A DNA stretch of 64,000 nucleotides. It comes from Gaeumannomyces sp. JS-464 (lineage: Eukaryota; Ascomycota; Sordariomycetes; Magnaporthales; Magnaporthaceae). Shown here in pieces: positions 1 to 13,632 of the stretch. The DNA is taken from the NCBI GenBank assembly GCA_002197995.1, contig NGZR01000002.1, positions 6,448,001 through 6,512,000 of the forward strand. Reading direction: 5' to 3'. Position 1 is the stretch's first letter. Every line of letters starts with the position of its first letter. The translations under genes were made by a program, and so were the position numbers. Below the pieces are notes generated by a model. The model worked only from the letters and a program-made list of their open reading frames with translations, was not told the DNA's origin and searched no databases.

Positions 1-1
1 A

Positions 2-427
2 GAATCTCCTGAGCCACGACGGCTGGAGGATCCTCGTCGACGACCTTCTCGCTGTGGCGCCTCGGACAAGAGCGATGAAGCGGACTTCTCCAGGGGCATC
101 GAGATCGTCCGAATTCTACTCCCTATTGTCGAGAACGAGCGTCCGGGGAGCAAAGAGGAGTGGCTTGATGCGGCAACGGCCATCGCCGCCTGGGACACCC
201 GGGAAGATGGGCAGCCTCTACAGGCAAGGGAGTTCCAGGTGGCGGCCCTGCAACTCGTCACAAGCGTCCTCGCAGGTGCACACTCAAGTGTGCAGAGACG
301 CTACAGGCACACAATTGACGCCATCAGGGGTCTTGCATCTCGACTCAGCGCGCAGGTTGGCGGCTCGGGGGCCGATTTAGACGAATCACTCCAGGACGTC
401 ATTGACACACTGGCTGGCCTGGGTTAG
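2..427 (+). CDS. 3' end of an unidentified gene (partial)
   Basis: The frame starting at base 2 is open from the window edge to the TAG at 425-427, about 141 codons, so this is the C-terminal part of a gene that begins outside the window. I do not recognise it. The first 30 residues are Arg/Pro-rich. The rest is helical-looking and mildly acidic, with RILLPIVENERPGSKEEW near residue 50 and a terminal IDTLAGLG. There is no clear membrane segment or zinc motif. An intron upstream of about base 100 cannot be excluded, because the first 30 codons are of lower coding quality. Function unknown. Confidence 0.5.
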   Translation, partial: ESPEPRRLEDPRRRPSRCGASDKSDEADFSRGIEIVRILLPIVENERPGSKEEWLDAATAIAAWDTREDGQPLQAREFQVAALQLVTSVLAGAHSSVQRRYRHTIDAIRGLASRLSAQVGGSGADLDESLQDVIDTLAGLG

Positions 428-3400
428 GCACAGTGAATGCGTGTATTGGAATGAAGCCAAAGTATGCGAGAGAGCGGATGGGCGGCTAGCAACTGCACAG
501 CGTGGGGGCCCTGCATCCCCGTCTCCCTTGCATGCGCTGCTCTCCAGCCTGCAAGAGCTAGACGAGGTGGAATCAAAGACCCAATGGACAGTTCCTCCAT
601 GTGTTTGTGGATGCGGCGGGACACGCAAACGTCGACCCGAACGACCCTTATCGCTCTCTTGTTGAGTGAAGGGTGGCACGTGGTCTAGTTCCCATGGCGC
701 CTGCACGCCCAACCATTCCTCTCGGGCATTGGGAGCGAGCGCTTTCAAGATTCATGGCGAGGGCCATGGTGTTGGGGAAAACAAAAGTAAAGCAAAGAAA
801 AAAGCAAAGAAGGGCATGCAAAGAGCGCGTGGCCTGAGGTCAGACCGTGTGCCAAGCGTGTATAATAGCCGGCAAATAATTTTAGATGAACTCGGTCCCT
901 TACAGGCCGAGCACACGAGGGGTGCATGCATGTCGGCGTTGGCATTGTCAGGCGCATAAGATGCAGGACGAGACGGTGGGAAAAAAAGCAAAGAGTGTTG
1001 GGTGAGGCTTGGACTTGCATGCAGGCCGACCATTGTTCCGCAAGCCAAGCGTCGATTTTAGGGGTGGAGGCGGCCGAGGATGCGAACCAAGGCAACAAGG
1101 CCGCCTCGTTCAAAAAGCCCCTCCGCTGCCACTGCCCCGTCTTGTACTGTTTATCTCTGGCCACGGAGGCGGTCGGTGGTCACCGTCAGTCGGCAGCCGT
1201 CAAAGGGCGGCGCAGACTATGCGCGGGGCCGACGTAGTTATGCGGTGCCCATGTGAGAGGGAGATTTTGGTGTCGAGGGCGGGCTGTTATATACACGAGA
1301 AGAAAAAAAGGCGGCCTAGCTGAGGGGTAACACAGGCGTACAGAGGGCAGGCATGGCGAGCCTAGAAACGTGATGTTGCTGCGAGGAGCCGTCTGGGCGG
1401 CTTGGAAGAAATCTTCAGGACGACTGTTGTCCCGGCAAGTCATCTTTTTTTTTTCCCCCCCCTCAATCCCAGTCGTGATTTGCATCAGAGAGGACCTTGT
1501 CTCAGCCGGCAAGCCACATCTCTACCAACCCGATACAGTGGGTTCCCACGTCCCTGCAGCCCTGCCCTGGGAGGACGGATGGGCGTTGGTTGGCTGAGCC
1601 TTTTCCAACGGCCCGCCCTCCCTCCTAAGCCCACAGCTGCACGGAGGGATGGTGTGCAACGCTTCTACAGCGAGAGGGGGGGCCCACAAAGCCAGCCGAT
1701 GGACTGGACCGTCGATGGGCGATACGCACGGTCAAGGCAGGGAGCACTGTAGGACATGGATGTTGAAAAAGGCCGGTTGCGCGAGCAGACGGGGCAAATG
1801 TCCAATGTGCTCTCCCCAAACCCTGTTGCCACCGTGCCTTGCTGCGCATGCCAGCATCAAAGCAGAAGCGAGTCGGCTCGAGGCTATTGTTGGCGGAAAG
1901 GAATCTTGTTGGAGTCCAGTTGGTGTTGTCACAATCGAACTGGGTGGTGCGTGGGGGGTTTCTCCTTTCTCTTGTGTCAATCCCACTCCTTCATTTCTTT
2001 TTCACAGGGCAGATAAAGCGACTGCGATCTGCCCGCTAGTGAATTTCGCCCTGATTTGGTGGCAACAACGTTGGCCGCACCAGCTTGGTGGAATTGGCTG
2101 CTTCCATCTTTGGGGCCCTCCTGGGTCAGTCCCACGTTTTCTTGCTGCTGCTTTTAGGGATCATGGGTGTTTGGAGTAGCAGTGGCAGCTGCCCGGCCCC
2201 TTTTCCCACACCCATCGAAGCGTCGGTGCATGTTCTGGCGCGGCAACTACAACCTACCGGGCCCCAAAGCCGACGTCTGAACGCTTTGCTCGCCAGACTA
2301 GAGGCACTCGCTCAGCTCGGGGAGCTGGTGCCGACTGGCGAGTTTGGGAAACTGGCGTGCCAAGCTGACGATGGCGCCGAGAGATTCGAGCGCAGATCAG
2401 TGGTGTGGGTAATTCGGGCCAGGCTAGTGGACGACCGGCTTCAATGTTGGAGGATTCGAAACGGCAGCGGCCAGACTCGGACGAGCGCAGCAGCAGGCGG
2501 CGCGTCCCCAACGTCTAGCCGCTTCTCAATGTATCATTGATGTGTGGTGGGCACTAGCCGGCGTGGGTTCAATGTCGCATGGAGCTTCCCCCATGGATTG
2601 CAAAGCGTAGAGTGGTACCCGCGTCGCCTGACGTGGCCCGCAGCCCCAAAAACGCCGCCTCGGCCGGGGGTGCAGGAATTTGCACATACATTGAAGCCTC
2701 CACCCCCATGCCACGCCTGTCTGCCCGCCTGCCTGGCTGTCTCCCGCCTACATGATGCACATATCGGAAAAGCCTAAGTTGGAGAGCGCGGGTTTCGGGC
2801 GCCTTGGGATTGGGGACTCCCCTCCGCTGGCGGCTTGGATCCTATAAAGCCCTGCCAAATCCGTCGAGGATGGATGCTGGGTGCATTGCATGCCTGGAGC
2901 ACACGCCCCCCGGACCCTCGCAGCATAGGCAGCATGGGACCGTTCCGGCTACGAAGAGACAGGCGGTTTTACTGCTGGGTTTTTGTTGGCTAGCGCCGCC
3001 GGGTTCGCCAGCCCAGGCTTTCTCAAGTAAATGGCAAAATGGATCCGGTGCCTCCCAGGGAAGAGGCATATCTTTTGGTGGCGGTAGGCACCCGGAGAGT
3101 CGGGATGAGAGGCAAGATTAAGGAGCCTAACAAAAGGTGCAAGAAAAGAAGGAATTGGGAATGTCTGGGATTGATTGCATGACCCATGCCTCAACCTACA
3201 GCCAGCACAACACAGCATAGCACAGCACAGCACAGCACAACAGCCAGCAAATATCCGCGCTACCAGGCAGGGCGACGGTACGGTACCAGTGGCACACCTA
3301 CAGTCACCTCGACTGGTACCTTCAGGCGGTAACTTCACCTCAACGAGGACCCATTCTCACCTAGCCGCTACGTCAGGGAGCGAGGTAACTCGCGGTCGGC

Positions 3401-4234
3401 TGTTAGCACAAGAGGTCGCCCTGTGGGCCGCCGGCAGAAGTCGGCTGACGCCATTGCTCGTGGTGATTGGCCAGGCGCAGGCAACGGCGCGGTGGCATCT
3501 CCAGGCGAGGTACCGCCCCCGTTAACAGTTGACAACGGCCAGCTGTGCAGCAGGGAGCACCCACCTGCCCTCGCACCCCAGCCAAAGGCCCGCCGCTGCA
3601 ACGGTTGGCCGCCGCCGAACGAAGCCAGCAGCCCTCCATTCTGATCATCTCCGTGCCAGTGGCCCTCCCGCCCGCTCGTCACATTACAGGACTCCCTTCG
3701 CGGAAGCCAATCCCAACAAGGCTGAACCACATTTTTCACCACCCCCTATTCACCCTGTTCTGGTCCCAGCCTCTCCTGCTGCCCTTGTCCGCATTTTTAT
3801 TTTTCCTCGAGCACCTTGCCATTCCCGTTTTCCTCCTCTCCTCGAGCCGGGCGTCAAGAGAACCAAAAGTTGTTGGCTGGAAGCTCCGATAGCACCTCTC
3901 TCCTTCCAATTCCAAGGCCGACCTCCAGTCCAGCCTGCGCTGCGACTCCACCAATCCACCCTCAACTCGCAAAGCCGAAACGAAAGACCCCAGTCCAACT
4001 TCTCTTCTCGCTCAATCCCCCGACAATAAGAAAAAAAATAAAAATACCATACAACAAAAACAACAACCCCTCGTAATCGTTCGGGACTAACTGCGACGCG
4101 ATCGGGGAGGAGCAAGCTCCAGCGGTTTTCTCCTGCTGCACTTCTGCACGCCTCTCCACCGTCGACCCGCGGCATCCCCTCTTTGATTGCTGTTTCTGCC
4201 TGCGTGACGCGGCGTTTTCTCTCAAGCCTGAACA
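428..4234. other. Intergenic region and Cdc42 leader, no gene seen
   Basis: About 3.8 kb with no convincing coding frame on either strand; the open frames are short, overlapping and of random composition. Bases 3213-3240 hold a run of imperfect CACAG repeats. From about 3650 to 4234 the + strand is strongly pyrimidine-rich and ends in an A-rich patch (4020-4075), typical of a long fungal promoter and 5' leader for the Cdc42 gene. Confidence 0.6.
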
Positions 4235-5483
<1,249 letters not shown>

Positions 5484-7361
5484 TCGGGCCAGCATCTTGA
5501 CCGTTCGCTTCGCTCCATATTCGGGAATGGCTTTTCAGAGGCCTCTTGGGGTTTGTTAGATGGGCAAGACCCGGCGAGGCAGCTGCTGTTGTGAGTGGGA
5601 GAATCGCCGTCTTGGGATGCACTTCTCCTTGTCTCCTTGGATATCTATCCCTTCACGTCGCAACTCTCGCGGTCGATGCCGTGGGGACTTTGGTTCTCTT
5701 CTCGTTCGGCTGATCGGTTGGGACTTGCGGCCAAGATGGAGCGCAACACCGCCACTGCTGAGGCAACCACGACTTGTCAACCATCTACCGAATAGGTGCT
5801 TTACATACCCTACGACAGCGGCAAACGGCAAGACCAGGGAGGGCAGGATGGTGATTTGATCTCCCTGAACGTTGGATGGTCGTTTGGGTTGTAATGCCCC
5901 TTTGCCCCCAGACGGAAGGTTTCGGGGCCGATTAGCCTACCTGCGTCAAACACGCGTCCGCCTCGTCTTTTTTTATTGTGTGTTTCCTGTGTCCGCCTTC
6001 ACCCCCAGCATTCCAGCTGCATGCAAGTCAGCCCGACTTTTCTCATATCTATTTATTCCCCTTTCTCTTCTCGTTTCCTCTTCTGCCCCATTGCCCTTGG
6101 CCCCAGCCCGCTGATTTTCCCTTTCGCCTTTTTATTTCTTCTGTTCCATCTCTTCTTGTTTTGGCGCGGGATATTCATAAACTCAGGCAGGAAACTTTGA
6201 TAGGACAGTTCTGGCGATTTTGGAGTGCAATTGAACGTCTTTTTTTTGCTCCGCGCCACCTGCTCTTTCTCAAACTCGCGCATAACATTTGGCATTGCAC
6301 AGCATTCTTACAAGCTCCGTCCCTTGGCCCCCAAGCCCACCCCACTCCGGCATCATGGCCGTAACGTCCTACGTTGCGGCTAAACGAGGCGCGTCTGGCC
6401 TCTCGGGCAAATGTCCTCGAGAGCAAAGCAGACATTGTCCAGAGGCGTCAAGGGGTCACTGCCCGCCGTCCAAAATTGATGACGTCGGTTTGTTTTCTTT
6501 TTTTTGCTTGGTATCGAACCCTCGCGACGTGGTCCTAAACCCAAAATACCTCGGTCGACGGCTAGCGTTCTTGTGCTGCGCCACAGAACCTAGCCGTTGG
6601 GTCGGCGAGTTATTTGAACGGCGGCGAGTCGACGCCCAAAACATGGATAGCCAGGCTCATTGGACGGTGTCTTGTGGCGTTCTGCGAGCCTCGGGAGCAC
6701 AATCGGTTCCTACTGGTCTGGGGTATTAATACAAATATATAATCTTATCTGCCTGTCACATTCGGCCTCATTCCTCTTCCATGCATCGCTCACATATACC
6801 TCCATCTCTCAGGTTCACGAGCCGTACTGGAGCTCTCTTCCTCCACTCGGATTATGGCAGCATCCCCAACCTGACCCCACGCTGCGGGCGCATCACAGGA
6901 GCTCTTTTGATGTGGAGCTCCGACAACGGCTTTGCAGTCACGGTAACCGACTCTCGCACCGAACGGATTGGCGGGCACGAGTCGTATAGGCCCGTCCCCC
7001 GCTCTTTTTCTTAGTCTCCCTCAAGACAGGCTCGGCACTCGATTTGCTTGTTTCCTATCTCGGGGCATCTTTACGCAGGGAATCATAGAACAAAACGGCA
7101 CCGGCTTTTTTTTTTTTTTTTTTCTGCCTAGTTCTTCGGGGAGCGTTTCCGCTTGTACCTGCCCGATTCGGTCCACTTTGTGCCTCTGGAAACCTGCATA
7201 TATAATCCAATATACCTTGCTGGGGTTCACTCACACAACAGCCTCAACCCCCAGATTGTGCATTTTCCCCCTGCGTTGCATACGTGATTATACCTTCCTT
7301 ATTACGTCCTTTATCTGTCAGATAAACTCTCTCGGCAATCTTGTCACCTGCGTCTATCGAC
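5484..7361. other. Intergenic, no gene seen
   Basis: Holds the Cdc42 3' region and the promoter and leader of the agmatinase-family gene. T-rich and pyrimidine-rich tracts occur at about 5965-6180 and 7110-7130. I see no credible coding frame. A GGGTTCGATACC match to a tRNA B box on the - strand (about 6511-6522) lacks a foldable tRNA around it. Confidence 0.5.
7199..7206 (+). promoter_or_regulatory. Possible TATA box of the agmatinase-family gene
   Basis: TATATAAT lies 156 nt upstream of the ATG at 7362, followed by a C/T-rich leader. The match is by sequence only. Confidence 0.35.
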
Positions 7362-8260
7362 ATGAGGTCGTGTCTTTTCGTGTCAGCCACGCTAGCGGTC
7401 TCTGCTAGCCTGGGCCTCGCCTGTGCCGGCGATAAGCACCATGGCCAAGAGTTCACACAAGAGCAGCTTGATGAGCTGGAGAGAAAATGGGGCATGGAGG
7501 TAAGATTGACTTTCCGGCTCTGGATTCCTCGACCAAGGAGCTTCGATACAGACCAACGGAAGAGGGAAAATGGGGACCATGGTGGTAGCGACATTGGGGC
7601 GCCTTGCTCCCTACCTACCGAGCCAGCGTCAGTATTGACAAGCATTTTTCTCGACAAAGTGGCCCTTTGTCGGCATCGGGTCGTTTGCCCATCTGAAGTA
7701 CGTCAAGTGCCTCACGACGCCGAGCGAGCAGTTTGACATCGCCATTGTGGGAGCCCCGTTTGATACGGCCGTCAGTTACCGCCCTGGTACGTCCATGCTT
7801 AATCTGGAGATGTCGGGCAAGGAGGGGAAGAAAGGGCGTCTGCTGATACCTTGTTCCTAATCACCCCCGTCTTCTCTGGAGGAACAACGACACCACAAAA
7901 TAAACACAGGGGCTCGATTTGGTCCCAGGGCAATCAGGCAGGCGGCCAGCCGGCAAACTTCGTTCCGCGGCTTCAATCCGCGGGCCAACGTCAACCCGTA
8001 CCAGAACTGGGCCAAGATCATCGACTGCGGCGACATACCTGTCACGCCCATGGACAACGCCGTGGCCCTGCAGCAGATGACGGCCGCGTTCGGCGAGCTG
8101 GGCAGGCGCAAGCCCGTCTCGGCCCTGCAGCAGAAGCCCAAGCTCATCACCCTAGGCGGCGACCACTCGCTCGCCCTGGCGGCGCTCCGAGCGCTCAAGG
8201 AGATTCACGGGAGGCCGGTGCGGGTTCTGCACTTTGACGGTGAGTCTCTCTCTCTCTTCT

Positions 8261-8353
<93 letters not shown>

Positions 8354-9027
8354 CCCTCTCAAGTCTCGGTCGTTTCCATAGCAAGTGCCGTCGTGTCGCT
8401 AAGACTAGAACGCACCCAGCGCACCTCGATACGTGGCACCCGACCAAGTACCCCAACGCATGGCCGTCGGACCAGGCCAGCTTCAACCACGGCTCCATGT
8501 TCTGGCTGGCGGGCAGCGAGGGGCTTATCGCCAACTCGACGGCGGCGCCGTCGGTGCACGCGGGCCTGCGCACGCGGCTGAGCGGCAACGACCGGTCCGA
8601 CTACGACGACGACACGGCCCAGAACTGGGTGCGCATCTCGGCCGACGACATCGACGAAATGGGCGCCTCGGGCGTGGCGCGCGAGATTGTGCACCAGCTC
8701 GGCACCGAGGACCCCGTGTACCTGTCGGTCGACATTGACGTGCTGGACCCGGCCTTTGCGCCCGGCACCGGCACGCCCGAGCCCGGCGGCTGGACGACGC
8801 GCGAGCTGATCCGGATCCTGAGGGGCATTGAGGACCTGAACGTCGTGGGCGCCGACGTCGTCGAGGTCTCACCCGCTTACCAGGGCGCGGGCGAGGAGAC
8901 GGCGCTGGCGGCGGCGCAGGTCGTGTACGAGATCATCTCGTCCATTGTCAAGAAGGGCATGGGCGGCATGGGCAAGGAGGGCGTCGCGGCGGCGGCGGCG
9001 GCGGCGGTGGTGAAGGATGAGCTGTGA
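7362..9027 (+). CDS. Agmatinase/ureohydrolase-family protein with N-terminal signal peptide
   Basis: Arginase-superfamily enzyme, expected to hydrolyse a guanidino compound (agmatine or similar) to urea and an amine with two Mn ions. Exons are 7362-7499, 7660-7786, 7910-8239 and 8420-9027, about 400 residues. Metal-binding motifs are all present: GGDHS (about residue 171), DAHLD (about 198, split by intron 3) and SVDIDVLDP (about 301). The first 22 residues form a hydrophobic signal peptide ([17 protein letters not shown]), so the product is likely secreted or vacuolar, as in one known fungal agmatinase group. Intron 3 (8240-8419) is mostly a (TC)n microsatellite and its length is divisible by three, so an open frame reads through it. 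The C-terminus ends in a Gly/Met then Ala run before DEL. An in-frame TTG at 7341 is not used as the start. Substrate is inferred only from family resemblance. Confidence 0.88.
8244..8353 (+). repeat. (TC)n microsatellite inside intron 3
   Basis: About 110 bases of nearly pure TC dinucleotides with occasional TTC, starting just after the GTGAGT donor of the third intron of the agmatinase-family gene. Confidence 0.97.
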
Positions 9028-9675
9028 GGCGTTGGCATTGGCATTGGCATTGGCATTCTATTGACTCGGGCTCGAGTGTCACTACTATTGATGGCTTTGG
9101 GGGGTTCTTTTATTGCGGGCGTGAATGCATGGACATCAATGACTCCTTTCCTCTTATCATGTAGAGAAAGCAAATAATGACACCGCGCTGCACTGCACTG
9201 CGATCTCAAGTTGCTTTTACACACCATTTTGTGACAGGAGTAGTCCCCTCAAACCAACCCCAGCCCTGCCCCAATGTTTGAAAAAGGAGGATGGTATTTG
9301 ATTTATCTCCAGCCGAGAAACCAACTATCACTGAGCGTCGGTTTCGGGTTGACGGGGACTCGACTCCCGACGAGATAAAAGGGGTTGGAGGGTGACTCGA
9401 ATTTCGCCGGCACCGGGTGGGTGAGTCAACCAGCCCAATGGAATTCCCCCGCCACACAGCGATAGATAAGGTCAGCACGCCGCCCAAGCATCTATCAAAT
9501 GCCCCTCCATAATTTCGAAGAAGCCCAGTCAACCACCCCTCCGCTCCCACGCCGAACACCCCAACAACACATCGCGTCACAGGTTCGAGGTAGTGCCGGC
9601 CACTGCAGATAAAACCCGCCGTTCTCCTGTCCTTCCCTCTTTTCAATTGGCATTCCGCCAGCCATAATCCCCACC
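9028..9675. other. Intergenic with hexanucleotide repeat
   Basis: Bases 9034-9057 are about four copies of GGCATT directly after the upstream stop codon. The remainder is the promoter of the tRNA synthetase gene. No gene seen. Confidence 0.6.
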
Positions 9676-11434
9676 ATGGCTGCCCTCCAGGAGCTTGCCG
9701 ACCGGACCAAGTCGGACGAAAAGACGTACGTCGACACGGACGTGGGTGTCGATGGTGACGCCGCCGACGGCTCCGAGTCCAAGCCCTACAAGACCCTCGG
9801 CTATGCCTTCATCCAGAACCACGGCCAGCCGGCCAAGACGTATCTGACCCGCGCCTCGACAACGGGCGCGCTGGGTCCCGACGAGGAGCCCTCGGTCCGC
9901 CTGATCTGGAAGGAGCCGGCCAAGAGCGCGGTCAAGAAGGCACAGTCCATGCTGGACGCGCACAAGAAGAAGCTGCAGAAGCAGGAGCAGCTGGCCGCCG
10001 CCGAGGAGGAGACGCGCCAGAAGCGCCTCAAGAACCTCGAGGACGCAAAGTCCATCGTCATAAAAGAGGACCCCGCCCTGCCGCCCGCCGCGCGCGTCGA
10101 GCTGTGGCAGAAGGACCTCGAGCTGGGCGAGGGGGACAAGAAGGGCCCTAGGGTCAAGGTGTTTGGCCGCATCCATCACCTGCGCGTCCAGAAGCACGCC
10201 ACCTTTGTGACGCTCAAGAGCGGCGCCGACCACCTGCAGTGCATCATGTCGGGCGACCTCACCAAGACGTACGAGGCCCTGCTCTTCGCTCAGGGCACCG
10301 CCCTCTTTGTCTACGGCGAGCTGCGCAAGGTCCTCGACGGCAAGTCGGCCCCGACGGCCGCGAGCTCCAGGTCGACTACTTCGAGGTCACCGGCCGTGCG
10401 CCCGGCGATGCCGAGGCCCTGGCCAACAAGGTCTCGTGGTCGCAGGACATCTGGGAGTCGGACATGCTGGACAACAGGCATCTCGTCCTGCGCGGCGACA
10501 CCACCACGTCGGTGCTCGCCGTCAGGGAGGCGGTCGAGCTTGCGTTTATCAAGACTTTCGAGAGCATGAGGATCAAGAAGGTCTCGCCGCCGGCCCTGGT
10601 ACAGACCCAGGTCGAGGGCGGATCGACCCTGTTCCAGTTTGACTATTACGGCGAGCCGGCGTACCTCACGCAGTCGTCGCAGCTTTACCTGGAGACGGTG
10701 CTCCCCCGCTCGGCAACGTGTACTGCATTGAGAAGTCGTTCCGGGCGGAGAAGAGTCTCACGCGCCGCCACCTTTCAGAGTACACCCATATTGAGGGCGA
10801 GCTGGACGGCATCGTGTTCGAGGACCTGCTGAGCCACATCGAGGAGATGATCTGCCGCGTCGTCGACAGCGTGCTGGAGAACCCCGAGGCCGCCAAGCAT
10901 GTCAAGGCGCTCAACCCCGAGTTTGTCAAGCCCTCGCGCCCCTTCATGCGCATGAAGTACGCGGACGCGATCGACTGGCTCAACGCGCAGAATCCCCCGA
11001 TCCTCAACGAGGAGGGCCAACCCCACGTGTTTGGCGACGACATCGCCGAGGCGGCCGAGCGCAGGATGACGGACATCATCAACCGACCCATCCTGCTGAC
11101 GCACTTCCCGGTCGAGATCAAGGCCTTCTACATGAAGAAGGACCCGAGCGACCTGCGGGTGACGGAGAGCGTGGACGTGCTGATGCCGGGCGTCGGCGAG
11201 ATCGTGGGCGGCTCCATGAGGATGGAAGGCTACGAGGACCTGCTGGCGGCGTTCAAGAGGGAGGGCATCGACCCGGCCCCGTACTATTGGTACCTGGATC
11301 AGAGGAAGTACGGCACGTCGCCGCACGGCGGCTACGGCCTTGGGCTCGAGAGATTCCTCGCGTGGATTGTGAAGCAGCACACGGTCCGCACGTGCTGCCT
11401 GTATCCCCGCTTCATGGGCCGCTGCAAGCCTTGA
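9676..11434 (+). CDS. Cytosolic asparaginyl-tRNA synthetase (two frameshifts in the sequence)
   Basis: Class IIb aminoacyl-tRNA synthetase that charges tRNA-Asn in the cytosol. The start ATG sits in a perfect CCACCATGG context. About 586 residues when the two breaks are allowed for. There is a eukaryote-specific N-terminal extension with a Lys/Glu-rich coiled segment (about residues 95-125), then the OB-fold anticodon-binding domain beginning near VKVFGRIHHLRVQKH, and the class II core with motif 2 (FRAEKSLTRRHLSEYTHIEGE split across the region near 10738) and motif 3 (GLGLERFLAWI). The ending CCLYPRFMGRCKP is that of eukaryotic AsnRS, which separates it from AspRS. The frame shifts near 10351 (one C missing after GKSAP) and near 10703 (one base missing after ETVLP). 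No introns. Both breaks lie in C-rich runs and probably reflect sequence error. Confidence 0.92.
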
Positions 11435-13580
11435 AAAGGAACGGCGCCTTTCCGTGATACATGGGCTGAGAAAGTAAAACGCTACTTTCCGTTATTTGTT
11501 TACTTTTTTTTTCTGCTTATTCCCTTTGTCCTTTGAGCGGGCGCGGATAAGACTGGAGGAGACGAATAAGCGAGTTCCTTGCCTGGGCACGATAGAAGTC
11601 AAAAAATTCCGAATCAGTACCTGGTGCTTTTCTGTGAAAGAAACGGATGTTGTGCAGCGCGGCGTTTGTGGGCCGGCGGTACGCCGCCGGGACGCACCAT
11701 AACGGCGGCTAATTTTGTACGCGCGGGAGCCTGACCAGAGGCGGGTGCCTGTCGAGCCCGGAACCGGCATTTTTCACAATCTTTGGGATGGAAGTCGTAC
11801 GGCATGGTGCAACCGGGTCTTGGGTGGATATGCACGCGCCTGATACTGAGCATACCCCAAGAGCTACCAGGTAATGGACGGTTGCCGCACCTTGGGTGGC
11901 ACCGCCGACAACTGGGGAGCCTTGTGAATGCGAAGAGCGCGGCAAAGAAAGAAAACAAAAGTGGTCCGTCCGTCTTTGTTTTGCCTGCGGCTCTACGATA
12001 TCCCACCAGGACGCCAGGGAAAGCGGGCGGCAAGTGGAAGCGGAAAGTGGAAGCGGAAAATAGAGTCATGAAAGTGGGCGGGTTGTCTTTTGGGAGGGGA
12101 ACGCTGATATTTCCCGTCCAACGTGTTTTTTTCGCCTCCCTTCCTGGGGGAAACCAAGATCGTTGCGTGTTGGCGGCGCTAATCGTACATGCATTGGCAC
12201 CACCAGATGGAGATTTGGAGAGAGAGAGGAAGGGGACAGCCGGTCGGTCGAAGAGATCTGAGCCGGGCTCCCCCGAGCCCGACACCACTGATCGCCCAGG
12301 GGGTAAGATGGGAAACATGCGGATTGTGTGGGAGAGACGGAGAGACACGACGGGCGGACGGCCCACCACCGTCACACCCCCCTGGCCCGAGGGAAAGGGG
12401 TGGTGGTGGTGATGGAGGGTGGGTCGTCTGGATCACTCCGGTGTTCCTGCAGTGGCGACGGGATCGAGCGAGCGAGCGAGCACGGTGGGAACTGGAAAGG
12501 ATGGATGAATGGTTGGTGGCCTACTGCTTTGTTGCCCGCGGGGTCCAGGTTTGGCCTGGCTCGGGGCTGGGTGCCCCATTTGGAGAAATGTAACACCAGA
12601 GGGAAAGACGTGGAGGGCGAATGTGTTTCCCCAAAACAACACAACACCTTGTGTGTGGTGTGCGTGTGTGTGTGTTATCCATGTGTGGGTGTGCAGGAGG
12701 CGAAAAGCAGCCGCTTGGGGGTCTGCACAAGGGGAAAAAAGCGGCATAAAAGTGATTGATGATTTGAAATGGGCATGTGTTTTCCATTGGGGGAAAACAG
12801 CCGCCCCTTTTCCCTCCTCCCCGCCCCATGTCGGCTGGTGTTGCACACCGCATTTCGACGGGCAGTCAGGGCCGGGATAAAAAAAAATCAAAAAAATCGA
12901 TAACGATCGATCGGGCAGCCGAAAAGATGAACGGGGAAAGCAGGAAGCCGGAAGGAGTCGTCAGCTGAGATGCAGCTGAAATGTTTCCTACGCGGAACAC
13001 GCATCTCGGCCTGCTCGGATCTACCTAATATTCTCAATAGTCGGTCTGTGCTTCCCCAAAGACGACGATTGCCGCAGCATGGCGTGTGTGGTGCGCAGCC
13101 AGCTCTTCCTTGTCCGGGATGGTGGGAGTAAGACCAAGGGGAGAAAGAAAAAAAAGAAAAAAAAAAGAAGGGGGCGCCGAGTGTTGGACGCCGCGGCGGC
13201 CGACCGACTCGGACAACGCAGCACGTTTTTTGAGGTGAAGAAAATAAAATCGTTTAGAAAGAACAAACACGTTTCATCAATATCCTTGGACCTCCTGATG
13301 CCAGCCGGCGATGGCGACGGCGAACCCAGACCGGCTTTCCCCTGGGCGCAGGGACTCGCGACCGCAACGGCAGAGAAAATGGAATGGAAAGCTGTGCCTG
13401 CATGTGTGCCCTGTCTCGCGGCGTCGCCTTGCGATCGTGAGAGGGGGTTGCCCGGGTTCCGCATGGACCTGTCATGTTCATTCTGGAAGACTGGTAAACC
13501 AGGAATCTCAAACCGAGGCCACGGACCCCGGCTGGAAACGCGAGCGACGGGAAACTGTCCGCAGGATAATGAAGGGGGCC

Positions 13581-13632
<52 letters not shown>

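Noticed and set aside
3213..3245. CACAG direct repeats as a CRISPR-like array
   Set aside because: Short imperfect microsatellite without spacers, in eukaryotic DNA.
3529..4029. 167-codon open frame upstream of Cdc42
   Set aside because: Pyrimidine-rich leader sequence. The translation is Pro/Ser/Arg-rich in several frames without conserved motifs.
6505..6560. tRNA gene suggested by a B-box-like GGGTTCGATACC on the - strand
   Set aside because: No T-stem pairing, no convincing A box and no acceptor stem could be drawn.
8050..9027. Single 325-codon open frame with a long Leu/Ser repeat
   Set aside because: The repeat is the translated (TC)n intron. Removing it restores the DAHLD metal site of the ureohydrolase.
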